Positions 11,301-19,068 of a DNA stretch of 64,000 nucleotides are shown here, in pieces. Made by a program: the position numbers and the translations under genes. The DNA is from Planctomycetota bacterium (GTDB taxonomy: Bacteria > Planctomycetota > SZUA-567 > H5-PLA8). Below the pieces are notes generated by a model. The model saw only the letters and a list, made by a program, of their open reading frames with translations, ran no database searches and had not been told where the DNA came from. Location of the stretch: NCBI GenBank assembly GCA_027493525.1, contig JAOSKN010000002.1, positions 848,288 through 912,287 of the forward strand. The letters run 5' to 3'. Position 1 is the first letter of the stretch, and the number at the start of each line of letters is the position of its first letter.

Positions 11301-11480
11301 CTCCATGATCTCCGGCGCCGCGCCTTCCAGTTCGACGCGCACGCTGACCACCGGGACGTCCACGTCGGGGTACTGGCCCACGCCCAGGCGGAAGAAGGCG
11401 ATTCCGCCGAAGACCAGGAAGCCCAGCATCAGCATCCAGGCGAAGACGGGATTGCGGATCGCGATGGCGGGCAGGCTCAT
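8322..11480 (-). CDS. RND-family multidrug efflux permease (AcrB/MdtB type)
   Basis: Inner-membrane proton-driven drug exporter of 1052 residues, the standard RND length, with 12 membrane helices and two large periplasmic loops. The proton-relay aspartates are visible in helix 4 as IGIVVDDAVMVLENIYRH, near residue 400. The N-terminus (RNPVFAWMLMLGFLVFGG) and the second-half motif GIVKKNGILLVDFTNQAREEG near 920 are typical of hydrophobe/amphiphile exporters. The start overlaps the stop of the adaptor gene in an ATGA, so the two are translationally coupled. No outer-membrane TolC-type gene is in the window, so the channel must be encoded elsewhere. Confidence 0.95.
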   Translation of the reverse strand: MSLPAIAIRNPVFAWMLMLGFLVFGGIAFFRLGVGQYPDVDVPVVSVRVELEGAAPEIMESEVLDVLEDAVMAVEGVVNLSSTAQQGRCEVTAEFDIGRDIDLALQDVQARVSAAQRNLPPDIEPPVITKTNPEDRPILWVALTGPRSPQELADIARNLLRDRFLTVPGNGDVQMGGYLERNVRIWIDPDQLNARGLTVNEVMSAIQRQHVEAPAGRIEGRDREANVRIEGEAIDVEEWRRLVVAEIDGSPVRLRDVALVENGFEDRRRISRINGLPAQGLGIIKQHGANTVAVALACHERVAELNNILPDDLSLVVRYDSSAYIRAAIYETEETLVLAVILTALVCWLFLGSLSSTFNVVLAIPVSVLGTFAVMYFAGFTLNTFTLLALTLSIGIVVDDAVMVLENIYRHAEQGKGKVAAAKDGAEQISFAALAATLAIVAIFLPVAFMYGIIGKFLFQFGVVLSVAVLLSLLEALTLAPSRCAQFLRVGERGNFVERAMGWLLGLCTRAYAWVLRHALRWRLAVLGLSLVFFAGSLLPISESLGISQPWVPQLQSEMAPPQDQGVFMISVKAPVGSSIDYTDNIMRQLEAIVDRHEELTSSYSIVGSFGGQGNEGIIFLTMKPYEERTVSQQDCINALRKEMNIFPGTSVFPIDFSRQSLPGVRSSRSSVEFTVRGPEWEKLGALSGDLAESMRDSGMMVDVDTSYRVGMPEVSVTPRRDRLLALNVDTKTVSDAISALVGGSKVAKVTQNGRRYDVRVRLLREDRVRPEDIQGIYVRDREGGLVRLEELVGIRMRPSLQEITRENRERAVKLTANPAPGRSQAEALEEVRRLGDELLPPGYSMVLSGQSQVFDEAKWSLLFALGLGIVIAYMVLASQFNSFMHPFTILLTIPFAVSGALFALVLSGQTLNMYSMIGVILLMGIVKKNGILLVDFTNQAREEGMNVIDALNHACPIRLRPILMTSCATIAGAIPGAIASGPGSELRIPMSVTVIGGMIISTLLTLFVVPCFYSLAEDMKEALKKTFGWGRDVVLEDSGRDSIPAATGGAK

Positions 11481-12760
11481 GATCCGGGCTCCCGTTCCTT
11501 GCCCTTGGCCTCGCCGGTCTTGGCTTCGGGCTTCGGTTCGTCGGACAGCACCTGCACGCCCACGCCGTCCAGCAGCGCGTTGGCGCCTTCCACGACGACG
11601 TTCTCTCCCACCTTCAGGCCTTCCAGCACCTCGACGGCCGCGTCGGTGACGTGAAGCCCCAGCTTGATCGGCAGGCGCTTGGCCTTGCCCTCTTCCACCA
11701 CGTAGACGACGAAGCCGTACTCGGTGGGGAGCACCGCGGTCTGCGGCACGACGACGGCTTCCTTCTTGGCGGCGGAGACGATCTTGAGCGTGGCGAAGTA
11801 TCCGGCCTTGAGCAGCGCGTCGGTCGGTTCGACCCGCGCCCAGCCGGTCACGAGGCGGCTGCGCGCGTCGGCCATGTCGCCCACGCGATAGACCGTAGCC
11901 TTGAGTTCGCGGCCGGGGTAGGCGGGGACGTTAAAGGTGAGTTCGGAGCCTTCCCGCACATGGGACGCCTCGCGCTCGGCAAGCATGAACTCCAGCCGCC
12001 ATTCCTTACGGTCGACGAGCAGGGCCAGTGGGGCGCCGGCCGAGACGTGCACGCCGTCGGTGACCATGCGCTGCTCGATCACGCCCGGGATGGGCGCGCG
12101 CACGACGCTCTTGCGCTGGTTCTCGCGCGCGATCTTGAGGTCCGCTTCCCGTTCCTTGTGCTGCGCGCGGAGCACGGCGATCTCGGTCTCGACCTGCTCG
12201 CGCATGTCATCCAGCCGGATGCGGGCGAGATCGTAGCGGGCCTTGTAGAGCTGCACTTCCTCGACGCTGATCGCGCCGGCGTCCTGGACTTTCTGGCGCC
12301 GCTCGAACTCGATGCGCGCCGCCTCCAGGTTCACTTCACCGGCCTTGATGTCGTTGGCCAGGCGGCGCTCGGCGTCCTTCAGGTCCGCGCCGGCCTTCAG
12401 GAGCGAGGCCTCGGCCTTCTGCACGGCCACGTCGTAGGCTTCCGTCGAGATGCGCGCGAGCACCGTCTCGGGCGTGACTTCGTCGCCCTCGTTGAAAGCG
12501 ACGTTCTGGAGCACGCCGGCGACCTGCGCGTCGATGCGGTAGACGTCCTTGGCGCGGACGGTCCCGGTGGTCTCGATGTAGTAGTTCAGCGGCTGGGCGC
12601 CGACCTTCGCGATTCTCACGGGGTACAGCCGCGGGCCTTTGCCGGGCGCGCCGCCCTTGCCCTGGCCCTGTGCCGGGTTGCCGCAGCCGGCGGTAGCCAG
12701 CAGCAGCAGGAGCGCCGGGGCCAGGATCCCCGGCGTTCGGCGTAAGGTGCGACGGCTCAT
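11477..12760 (-). CDS. RND efflux periplasmic adaptor lipoprotein (membrane fusion protein)
   Basis: A 427-residue AcrA/MexE-like adaptor that would bridge the RND permease and an outer-membrane channel. The N-terminus is a lipoprotein signal (LLLLLATAGCG, Cys near residue 23). It is followed by the first lipoyl half (YRIDAQVAGVLQNVAFNEGDEV), an alpha-helical hairpin of about 100 residues rich in Glu, Lys and Arg, the second lipoyl half (VVRAPIPGVIEQRMVTDGVHV), a beta-barrel and the membrane-proximal domain. Both gene borders are ATGA overlaps, with tetR upstream and the permease downstream, so the three genes form one operon. Confidence 0.93.
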   Translation of the reverse strand: MSRRTLRRTPGILAPALLLLLATAGCGNPAQGQGKGGAPGKGPRLYPVRIAKVGAQPLNYYIETTGTVRAKDVYRIDAQVAGVLQNVAFNEGDEVTPETVLARISTEAYDVAVQKAEASLLKAGADLKDAERRLANDIKAGEVNLEAARIEFERRQKVQDAGAISVEEVQLYKARYDLARIRLDDMREQVETEIAVLRAQHKEREADLKIARENQRKSVVRAPIPGVIEQRMVTDGVHVSAGAPLALLVDRKEWRLEFMLAEREASHVREGSELTFNVPAYPGRELKATVYRVGDMADARSRLVTGWARVEPTDALLKAGYFATLKIVSAAKKEAVVVPQTAVLPTEYGFVVYVVEEGKAKRLPIKLGLHVTDAAVEVLEGLKVGENVVVEGANALLDGVGVQVLSDEPKPEAKTGEAKGKEREPGS

Positions 12761-13371
12761 CGTTTGGCGGCTCCATTGAGGTTTCGGCGGCGGGTGGTCA
12801 TGCCGTTCATCAGGAGGTCCAGCACGAAATGGGCAATCCGCTCGGCAGGCAGATCCGGGTCGCCCCAGCGCAGCAGGTTCCGCGCCATGCCGAGCGCCAT
12901 GTCCGCGGCGAGGTTCGCGTCGAAGAGCCGCAGTTCGCCTCGGCGCTGGCCTTCGCGGATCACCTTGGCGAACAGTTCGCGGATCTTCGTGCGGCGCTTC
13001 AGCCACTCGGCGTCGCCCAGGACCGTGCCTTCGAAGCGCTGCACGACCTGAAAGAAATCCCGCTGCCGGTGGTACTGCTCGGCCATGCAGCGGATCATCT
13101 CTTCCAGACGCTCGCCCGCGCCGGCCTTGCGGCGCGCGGACTTGCCCAGTTGCACGATCAGGCGGTCCATCCATTCCAGGCAGATGGCCAGGTACAGCGC
13201 TTCCTTGTTCGGGTAATGCCGGTAGATCGTCCCCTTCGCCAGCCCGCAGGCGTGCGCGACGTCGTCCATGAGCACCTCATGGAACGGGCGCTGCGCGAAC
13301 AGGTGCGCGGCGGTCTGAAGGATCTCGATCCGGTGATCGACGGCGATGCGCACGAGGGCCCCCGCCGGCAT
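12757..13371 (-). CDS. TetR/AcrR-family repressor of the efflux operon
   Basis: 204-residue regulator. The N-terminal helix-turn-helix is clear: ILQTAAHLFAQRPFHEVLMD then VAHACGLAKGTIYRHYPNKE, the canonical TetR recognition helix ending in YRHYxNKE. A C-terminal ligand-binding domain of all-helical character follows. It is the first gene of the tetR-adaptor-permease operon, with an ATGA overlap to the adaptor. An ATG six codons further upstream (13389) is also open, but it lies inside the palindromic operator. The start at 13371 leaves the operator in the leader and is preferred, although neither start has a clear ribosome binding site. Autorepression, relieved by a pump substrate, is inferred. 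Confidence 0.9.
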   Translation of the reverse strand: MPAGALVRIAVDHRIEILQTAAHLFAQRPFHEVLMDDVAHACGLAKGTIYRHYPNKEALYLAICLEWMDRLIVQLGKSARRKAGAGERLEEMIRCMAEQYHRQRDFFQVVQRFEGTVLGDAEWLKRRTKIRELFAKVIREGQRRGELRLFDANLAADMALGMARNLLRWGDPDLPAERIAHFVLDLLMNGMTTRRRNLNGAAKR

Positions 13372-13392
13372 AAATGACCGGCCAGTCATTTA
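13371..13392. promoter_or_regulatory. Palindromic TetR operator in front of the efflux operon
   Basis: A 22-bp inverted repeat centred between 13381 and 13382. The left half reads TAAATGACCGG and the right half is its reverse complement except for one symmetric mismatched base pair of positions. AATGACYGGYC-type palindromes are typical AcrR/TetR operators. Its position at the regulator's start codon fits autorepression of the tetR-adaptor-permease operon. Confidence 0.75.
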
Positions 13393-13512
13393 AGCTACGC
13401 GAGGCGCGGGGCGGCGTCAATAGTGTGTGTGCGTACTTTTGAAGGCCGGGTCCATGGCCGTTGGCGGCCTGGGGGCAAGGTGGTAGAGTCAGGACAGTAA
13501 GGAGCCCGATTT

Positions 13513-13740
13513 ATGAACCAACTGACTGGAGAACTGCTCAAAGCCGCCCTGGCCTTGCCCCCTGAAGCACGCGCCGCCCTGGCGGGGTCCCTATTGGAAA
13601 GCCTGGAAGAAGGTAGCGATCCGGATCTGGAATCGGCTTGGGCCGCAGAAATCGCGAAAAGGGTAAACGAGTTAGACGAAGGTCGCGTTCTCGCTGTCCC
13701 TTATCCAGAGGCTCGGAAGCGGATCGTCGGCGATTCCTGA
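13513..13740 (+). CDS. Antitoxin of an addiction module (RelB/Unstab_antitox type)
   Basis: 75-residue acidic protein of the putative addiction-module component family (TIGR02574-like). The family's layout is visible: an N-terminal helix rich in Leu and Ala (LLKAALALPPEARAALAGSLLESLEE), then the conserved SAWAAEIAKRVNELDEGRVLAVPYPEARKRI-like tail that wraps the toxin. AAGGAG lies 9 bases before the ATG. The stop overlaps the toxin start (TGATG at 13738-13742), which ensures antitoxin is made first. Such pairs usually autorepress their promoter; the 120 bases upstream (13393-13512) would hold it. Confidence 0.85.
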   Translation: MNQLTGELLKAALALPPEARAALAGSLLESLEEGSDPDLESAWAAEIAKRVNELDEGRVLAVPYPEARKRIVGDS

Positions 13741-14033
13741 TGGGCCGAGAATTGCGGTTTCACCCGGAGGCCATCGAAGAAGCCAAGGCCGCCCGGCTTT
13801 GGTACTCGGAGAGAAGCATTTCCGCGGGCGCTGGATTCGTGCGTGAATTGGATCGGACTCTGACAGCGATCCAAGAAGCGCCACACCGCTGGGCGGACTA
13901 CCTTCACGGGACCAAGCGCAAGTCCATGGCTCGGTATCCATACCGGATTGTTTATCGATTCAACGACGAATACATTGTGGTAATTGCCGTCGCACACGGT
14001 CGACGGCGACCCGGGTACTGGAGAACTCGTTGA
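13740..14033 (+). CDS. RelE/ParE-family toxin
   Basis: 97-residue toxin of the RelE/ParE fold, start ATG at 13740 overlapping the antitoxin stop by one base. Recognisable features are the N-terminal RFHPEAIEEAKAARLWY helix and the central beta-sheet with PYRIVYRFNDEYIVVIAVAHGRRRPGYW, whose HGRRxPxYW ending is typical of the ParE-like branch that accompanies TIGR02574 antitoxins. The action could be ribosome-dependent mRNA cleavage or gyrase poisoning; the sequence alone does not decide. Length and gene order (antitoxin first) are normal. Confidence 0.87.
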   Translation: MGRELRFHPEAIEEAKAARLWYSERSISAGAGFVRELDRTLTAIQEAPHRWADYLHGTKRKSMARYPYRIVYRFNDEYIVVIAVAHGRRRPGYWRTR

Positions 14034-14083
14034 CGTAGAAGGTATTGTCAATCAGGTGTCATCGCCGGAGCTCTGAAAGGCCC

Positions 14084-14672
14084 ATGCCCGAAATCTACGT
14101 CAGCACCGACTGCGAGACCGACGGGCCGATCCCCGGCCCGCACTCGATGCTCTCCTTTGCCTCCGCGGCCTTTGCCGCCGACGGTTCCGCAGCACGGCAC
14201 GTTCAGCGCGAACCTCCTGACGCTCCCCGGCGCCGCGCCCGACCCCGAGACGGCCGCGTGGTGGCAGCGGAACCCCGAGGCCTGGGCGGCCTGCCGGCAC
14301 GAGCCGCAGGACCCGGCGCAGGCGCTGCCGGCCTACGCGGCCTGGCTGAAGGCGCTGCCCGGGACGCCGGTCTTCGTCGCCTACCCGGCCGGCTTCGACT
14401 TCATGTTCGTCTACTGGTACCTGATCCGCTTCGCCGGCGAGAGCCCCTTCAGTTTCTCGTGCCTGGACATGAAGACGCTGGCGATGGCGCTGCTCGGGCT
14501 GCCCTTCCGCGAGGTGAGCAAGAAGACGATGCCGAAGGACTGGTTCGGCCCGGTCCGGCACACCCACGTGGCGCTCGACGACGCGATCGAGCAGGGCGAG
14601 TTGTTCCGCCGGATGTTGAAGGAAGCGCGGGCGCTGCGGGGAAGTGACGGACAAATTCGGTGGTGGTTATAG
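14084..14672 (+). CDS. DEDD-family 3'-5' exonuclease, broken by one frameshift
   Basis: The first 33 codons from the ATG at 14084 read [20 protein letters not shown] and onward, with the first acidic pair Asp8/Glu10 of a DEDD nuclease. The rest continues in the next frame from about 14196 ([20 protein letters not shown]) to the stop at 14672. It carries [12 protein letters not shown] with the second Asp and [13 protein letters not shown] with the HxxxxDD motif of the DEDDh class. The join needs one base removed, or two added, somewhere in 14175-14195. Corrected length is about 196 residues, normal for this exoribonuclease-like family. It lies 50 bases after the toxin gene. Whether the lesion is real or a sequencing error cannot be told. 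Confidence 0.8.
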
Positions 14673-14687
14673 AACTGGAGGCCCGCT

Positions 14688-15239
14688 ATGCAAAACCGCT
14701 TCGTCCTTTCAATCCTGCTTATCGGCCTGGCGGCTCAACCATGCGAAGCATGGCCCGGAGAGTTAGCCAAACCTGAGGCGCCCGACTACGAAAAGGTGAA
14801 GGTAGAAGTCACCGAACTTTTCAAGGCCGTGGCCGAGAAAGAAGAACCGGAAGCTCACAAGGCCATTGCCAAGCTTGCAGTGCTTCTTTCCAAGGGTGAG
14901 AAAGCCAGAGAGGATTGGGACAGGGAACGTTGGGGGCCTGAAAGCGTTTACTATAGCGCCATTTCCTACTTTGGGTTTAGGCCCGTCTTTCGGTACTATC
15001 AAAGTTTTGTGTGTCAGTCGAAATCCGGGTGCCTGATCCTGCAGAAATCCATACCACGCATGATTGCACTCATGAAGAACGGGCAAACGGCCGAAATCAA
15101 TCACTTATTGCGATCGTTACAAGGTCGCTCTCCCGAGAAGGCGGATTGGAAAGCTTGGGATGAATGGTGGAAAGAAACCGGCAAGGATCTATTCTCCATT
15201 CCGGCAAAGATAGATTACCCCGTAAAACTGGAAGATTAA
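14688..15239 (+). CDS. Secreted protein of unknown function
   Basis: 183 residues with a cleavable signal peptide (MQNRFVLSILLIGLAAQPCEA). The mature part is mostly helical, rich in Lys and Glu at first (EVTELFKAVAEKEEPEAHK), then aromatic (YYSAISYFGFRPVFRYYQS). It has two cysteines spaced CQSKSGC that could form a disulfide. I recognise no family. GGAGG sits 8 bases before the ATG, and the frame is only 15 bases after the exonuclease gene. Codon use is less GC-biased than in neighbouring genes, so it may be a more recent acquisition, in keeping with the toxin-antitoxin pair upstream. Confidence 0.7.
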   Translation: MQNRFVLSILLIGLAAQPCEAWPGELAKPEAPDYEKVKVEVTELFKAVAEKEEPEAHKAIAKLAVLLSKGEKAREDWDRERWGPESVYYSAISYFGFRPVFRYYQSFVCQSKSGCLILQKSIPRMIALMKNGQTAEINHLLRSLQGRSPEKADWKAWDEWWKETGKDLFSIPAKIDYPVKLED

Positions 15240-15297
15240 TAGGTAAGAGATTCGTTTCTTTCAAGACGCCGTCTTTTCGCATGCCTGAAAGGTCCCC

Positions 15298-16203
15298 ATG
15301 CTCCGCATCCCCAGCGACGTCCTTTACTTCGAGACCGGCCCCGACAACCCCGTCACGCACCGCGTCCAACCCGGCGAGGCCTTCGAGGTCCAGACCCAGA
15401 TCAATCGCGGCCCGTGGATCGAGACGCTGCCCGAGGCCGAGCAGGCGCATTGGAAGGCGAAACTCGTCGGCGGGAACCCCTCGAGCGGCTGCATCCACGT
15501 CGAAGGGGCCAAGCCCGGCGACATGCTGCGCGTGGAACTCGGCCCCATCGCGCTCGATCCGGTCGCGTACACCCAGTTCGGCGGGAACAACGGCGCGATG
15601 CCCGGCTGGATGGAAATCGGCGCGCACCGCAAGCTCGTCGAGGTCCGCGAGGGCAAGATCCGCTGGAATGAGGCGCTCACGCTGGATGCCCGGCCGATGC
15701 TCGGCTTCGTGGGCGTCTCCCCGGAGCGCGAACGCTTCCACAACGGCTGGGCCGGGATGTGGGGCGGGAACCTCGACGCGCAGGAGGTGACGGAAGGCTG
15801 CGCGCTGCTCTTGCGGGTCAACGTGGACGGCGCGCGCCTGCATGTCGGCGACATGCATGCGCTGCAAGGCGACGGCGAGATCTGCGGCGCCGGCGGGCTG
15901 GAGGCCTCGGGCGTCGCGCGGCTGACCTGCCGACTTGTCTCGCCGGCTCCGCCGGCCCTGCGCTGGCCGCGCTTCGAGGACGCCACGCACCTCGGCGTCA
16001 TCGCCAACGCGCGCCCGGCCGAGGACGCCTTCCGCCACGCGCTCGTGGACCTGCTTAAGTGGCTCGAATCCGACTATCGCCTCCCGCGCGGCGAAGCCTA
16101 CATGCTGCTCGCGCAGGTGCTCGAGGCCCGCGTGACGCAGTTCGTGAACCCGATGTTTACCTATCTTGTGAAGGTGGCGAAGAAGTACTTGCCGAAGGCA
16201 TAG
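15298..16203 (+). CDS. Acetamidase/formamidase family hydrolase
   Basis: A 301-residue FmdA/AmdA-family enzyme that would hydrolyse short amides such as acetamide or formamide to ammonia and the acid. Signature stretches are NPSSGCIHVEGAKPGDML near 60-77, GGNNGAMPGWMEIG, the core GGNLDAQEVTEGCALLLRVNV near 160 and the metal-site-like LHVGDMHALQGDGEICG near 181-197. AAAGG lies 8 bases before the ATG. No transporter or regulator accompanies it, so the physiological substrate is uncertain. It is convergent with the exported-protein gene at 16255. The 51 bases between contain GAGTTTTG/CAAAACTC arms (16211-16218, 16256-16263) that could act as a weak bidirectional terminator. Confidence 0.88.
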   Translation: MLRIPSDVLYFETGPDNPVTHRVQPGEAFEVQTQINRGPWIETLPEAEQAHWKAKLVGGNPSSGCIHVEGAKPGDMLRVELGPIALDPVAYTQFGGNNGAMPGWMEIGAHRKLVEVREGKIRWNEALTLDARPMLGFVGVSPERERFHNGWAGMWGGNLDAQEVTEGCALLLRVNVDGARLHVGDMHALQGDGEICGAGGLEASGVARLTCRLVSPAPPALRWPRFEDATHLGVIANARPAEDAFRHALVDLLKWLESDYRLPRGEAYMLLAQVLEARVTQFVNPMFTYLVKVAKKYLPKA

Positions 16204-16254
16204 GCGTTTTGAGTTTTGGAATGCTCCGGGTTCTCCGCGCTTCCTTGGTGAAGC

Positions 16255-17501
16255 TCAAAACTCGTCGGCCTTCGGGGCAGGCGGGGGAGGCTGGGGCGCG
16301 CCTTGCGTCGCCTGGACGGCGCCGTCCATCCACTTGACCGCGATCTGCTGCGCCTGGGCGAGCGCCTTGCGTGCCGCGGCGGCTTGTTCGGGCGTGGCCT
16401 TGGTCTCGGCCCAGGTCGCGAGCGCCTTCGAGACCTCCGCGTCGTGGAGCAGGAACAGGCACGGCGGCTGGCCCATGCTCTCCAGGTCGGCCGGCGCCGA
16501 CTGGGCGTTCAACGAGTCGATGAGCGGGAGCGCGAGCGCGCGCTGCTTGTCCGGCTCGATCCGCGCGTGGCCGCCCGGCTGAAACGGGGCGGGGCGCCCC
16601 AGCAGGTGCAGGCGGTTGCGCAGGGGGAGCGCGGCGTCGGCGAAGATCGCCTTGGCGCGCTCGGGCGCTTGCGCTTGCTGGCCGACCAGCACGTCGAAAG
16701 CCGCCTCGATACGTTGCAGATGCAGGCCGCCGTCGACGCCGTGCGCCACGAAGAGCGGCCCGAAGTCCGCATCGGCCGCCGCATGGGGATTCTGCGGCCA
16801 GGGCTCGGCGAGGATGGCCCGCGCAAGGGGCTCGGCGAGCGGATCGCGGAGGATCCCAAGAAGTCTCAGGCTGCGCGAGAAGAGCGCGGCGCGACGGGTG
16901 GCCGGCGAAAAGCCGCGAAAGACCATGAACTGCCCGGGCGGCGGATTCGGCTCGGCCTTGTCGCCGGGCTCGGGCGCGCGGAGGTCCTCGGGCGTCCAGC
17001 GCGCATAGACGCGCAGGCGTTCCAGTGCGCCGGCCTCGCCAAGCCGGGCGAGGATCTCCAGCGCATAGAAATGCCGCGCCAGGGCGCCCGGCTCGAAGTC
17101 CTGTTCGGCGGCGGGCAGGGGCGCGTCGAGCGCCGCGTGCTTGAGCAGCTCCGCGCGCGCCTCGTCCGAGCCGTCCAAGGCCCGCGCGCCGAGCGCGAAA
17201 AGCTCCAGCCTGGCGCGCTGAGCGGGGGGGAGGAGGGCCAGCGCGGCTTCCCGTTGCGAGCGCTCCAGGCTGCGCTGGAAGTCCGGCCCCTTGCGCCCGG
17301 CCGCGTGCAGCCCCTGCACGGGGAGGTTGACGAGGTTCCAGTCGCCGCGCAGTCCTTCGGCCAGCGCGTCCTCCAATTCACGGACTTGCTCGGGCGTGGC
17401 CTGGGGGCGACGGGGGCGGGCGCGAGGTCTTCGGCTGCCGTCGCCGCGAGCCCGAGGAACAGCGCCGCGAGCGCGGCTCCCGACGTTCGTGCTGAGCGCA
17501 T
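16255..17501 (-). CDS. Exported helical protein, frameshifted just after its signal peptide
   Basis: From the ATG at 17501 the frame gives a signal peptide (SGAALAALFLGLAATAAEDL) and a Pro/Ala linker. After about 34 codons the sensible sequence moves to the next frame (QATPEQVRELEDALAEGLRG) and runs 373 more residues to 16255. Adding one C to the C5 run at 17403-17407 (or 17412-17416) joins them exactly. The mature protein is Ala/Leu-rich and helical with HEAT- or TPR-like texture, ending in Pro-rich KADEF; no family recognised. It lies 42 bases after the exported protein at 17544 and belongs to the same sigma-led operon. Confidence 0.65.
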
Positions 17502-17543
17502 GACCGGTTTCTCCGTTCGGGGCTTGTGGGGCGGGCCGAGCGC

Positions 17544-18028
17544 CTACTCCTTCTTCTCGGGCTGCGGGGGCGGCGCGGCGGGCTTATGAGCCTCGGGCGC
17601 GGCCTGCGCGCCGGCCTCGCCCTGGAACCTGCGGATGATGACGCGCGTGCCGGGCGTCGCGTTGGGCGGCAAGGCCTCGTCGAGCTTCCGCTCCCAGAGG
17701 CCCATGCCCATGCCCATGCCGTCGATCGGATCGAGGCCATCGCCCAGCATCTCGATGGTTTTGCTCACCAGGATCCGCACCGGCGCGGCGCTGCCGGAAT
17801 CGTCCTTCATGTCGCGCGCGAAGAACTTGACGTTGTCCGCGGCCTCGAAGACGGCCAAGTCGGCCGCCCCCTGCCGTTTGGCCTCGCGGTAGGCGCGGAT
17901 GCGCGCCAGGATGCCGGCGACGTCGTGGGCCGGCGCGGCCTCGGCGGGGGCTGCGCGGGCTCTTCGGCTCGCGCGGCGGGCAGGGCCATGGCGGCGGCCA
18001 GGGTCAATGCGAGTTGCTGTGCGTTCAT
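17544..18028 (-). CDS. Exported protein of unknown function, frameshifted after its signal peptide
   Basis: The start at 18028 (ATG preceded by AAAGGAA 8 bases upstream) gives a signal peptide, MNAQQLALTLAAAMALPAARA. The next residues must change frame at the C5 run 17946-17950. One added C yields a continuous protein with AHDVAGILARIRAYREAKRQ, AVFEAADNVKFFARDMKDD and a Met/Gly patch GMGMGMGLW, ending at 17544 in a Pro/Lys tail. The corrected length is about 160 residues. No family recognised. It stands between an ECF sigma gene and a second exported protein with the same kind of lesion. Confidence 0.6.
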
Positions 18029-18940
18029 CTCGGGGTTCCTTTCATCGGAGGGCTGGGCCGGTTCGGGAAGGGGTACCACGGCGGCGATTTCCGCGGGCAC
18101 GGGCGCGGCCGGAGGCGCCGGCGCGGCGGCATCCTGTTGCCGCGGGCGCGATTCGAGCAAGGCGCCCACGGCCAGCATGGCCAGGAGCAGCGCGGCCGCG
18201 ACGGCGGCCGCCAGCCCGCGACGGCCGGCGCGGGCCGCCGCGAACGGGTCGCCCGCGCGAGGCGCAGGGCCCACCGGCGCCAGTTCGGCGCACGGCGCGC
18301 CGGGGAGCGCGGCGTCGAGCTTGGCCAGCAGCGCCGCCGGCGCGGCCATGCTTGCCCCGGCGAGCAGGGCGGGGGCGAAGGTCGCGCCCGAACGGGCCAG
18401 GTCCGCGCGCAGCAGCCCGACGGCGCGCTCCAGTCGGTCGCGGAGCGTCTGGCGCGGGATCTCCAGCGCCTCGGCGGCTTCGTTCAGGCGCAGGCCCTCG
18501 AGGTAGCAGAGCATCACCGCCACGCGCAGGTCTTCGGGGAGTTCCTCGATCGCCAGGCGGACGATCTCGCGCAGCTCCGCCTCGCCGGAGGCCGTCTCGG
18601 GCGTGGGCATGCTGGGTTCTCCGGTGCGCGCATCGCGGCGCGCGGCTTCGAGCAGGTTCCGGCCGCGGCGCCGCCCGCGCAGGGCGTTCAAGCCGCATTG
18701 CACGACGGCCCGATACACCGCCGCGCGGAAGGACTCGGGGCCTTCGAAGCCGTGGGTGCGCGAGAGCAGCTTGAGGCAGGCTTCCTGCACCGCGTCTTCG
18801 GCGTCTTCGCCCGGCCCGAGCAGCCGCGCGGCCACGGAGTAGGCGCGGTCGCGGTGGGCCTTGAGCAACTCGCCCAGGGCCGCCGGGTCCCGCTCCAGGC
18901 GCCAGCGTTCCAGGCGCGCGGCGATTTGGTGTTCGGTCAT
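18029..18940 (-). CDS. ECF sigma factor with a C-terminal membrane anchor
   Basis: Sigma-70 family regulator of the extracytoplasmic-function group. Starting at the ATG at 18940, region 2 (LGPGEDAEDAVQEACLKLLS, near 42-61) and region 4 (LPEDLRVAVMLCYLEGLRLN then AAEALEIPRQTLRDRLERAV, near 135-175) are complete. A 130-residue extension contains one membrane helix (LAAAVAAALLLAMLAVGALL), so the factor may be tethered and released on a signal. No separate anti-sigma gene is seen. The frame has no stop before the next gene's ATG at 18028. A TGA sits in another frame at 18044-18042, just ahead of that gene's ribosome binding site, suggesting one more indel near the 3' end. Confidence 0.82.
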
Positions 18941-19068
18941 CGAGTCGGCCTCGTCCGGTGTGCCAAGCCTATACGCCCCGGCCATCCCACCCAGGACGGC
19001 GGAAAATCGCGGGAACTTGAAGGAGATTGAATTGCACGACGTGGCGGCGGGCGGATGCGTCCCGGCGA

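Noticed and set aside
8619-11654. Open frame of about 1000 codons opposite the RND permease
   Set aside because: Antisense shadow produced by high GC; its translation is His/Arg/Asp-rich without domains, while the other strand is a complete RND pump.
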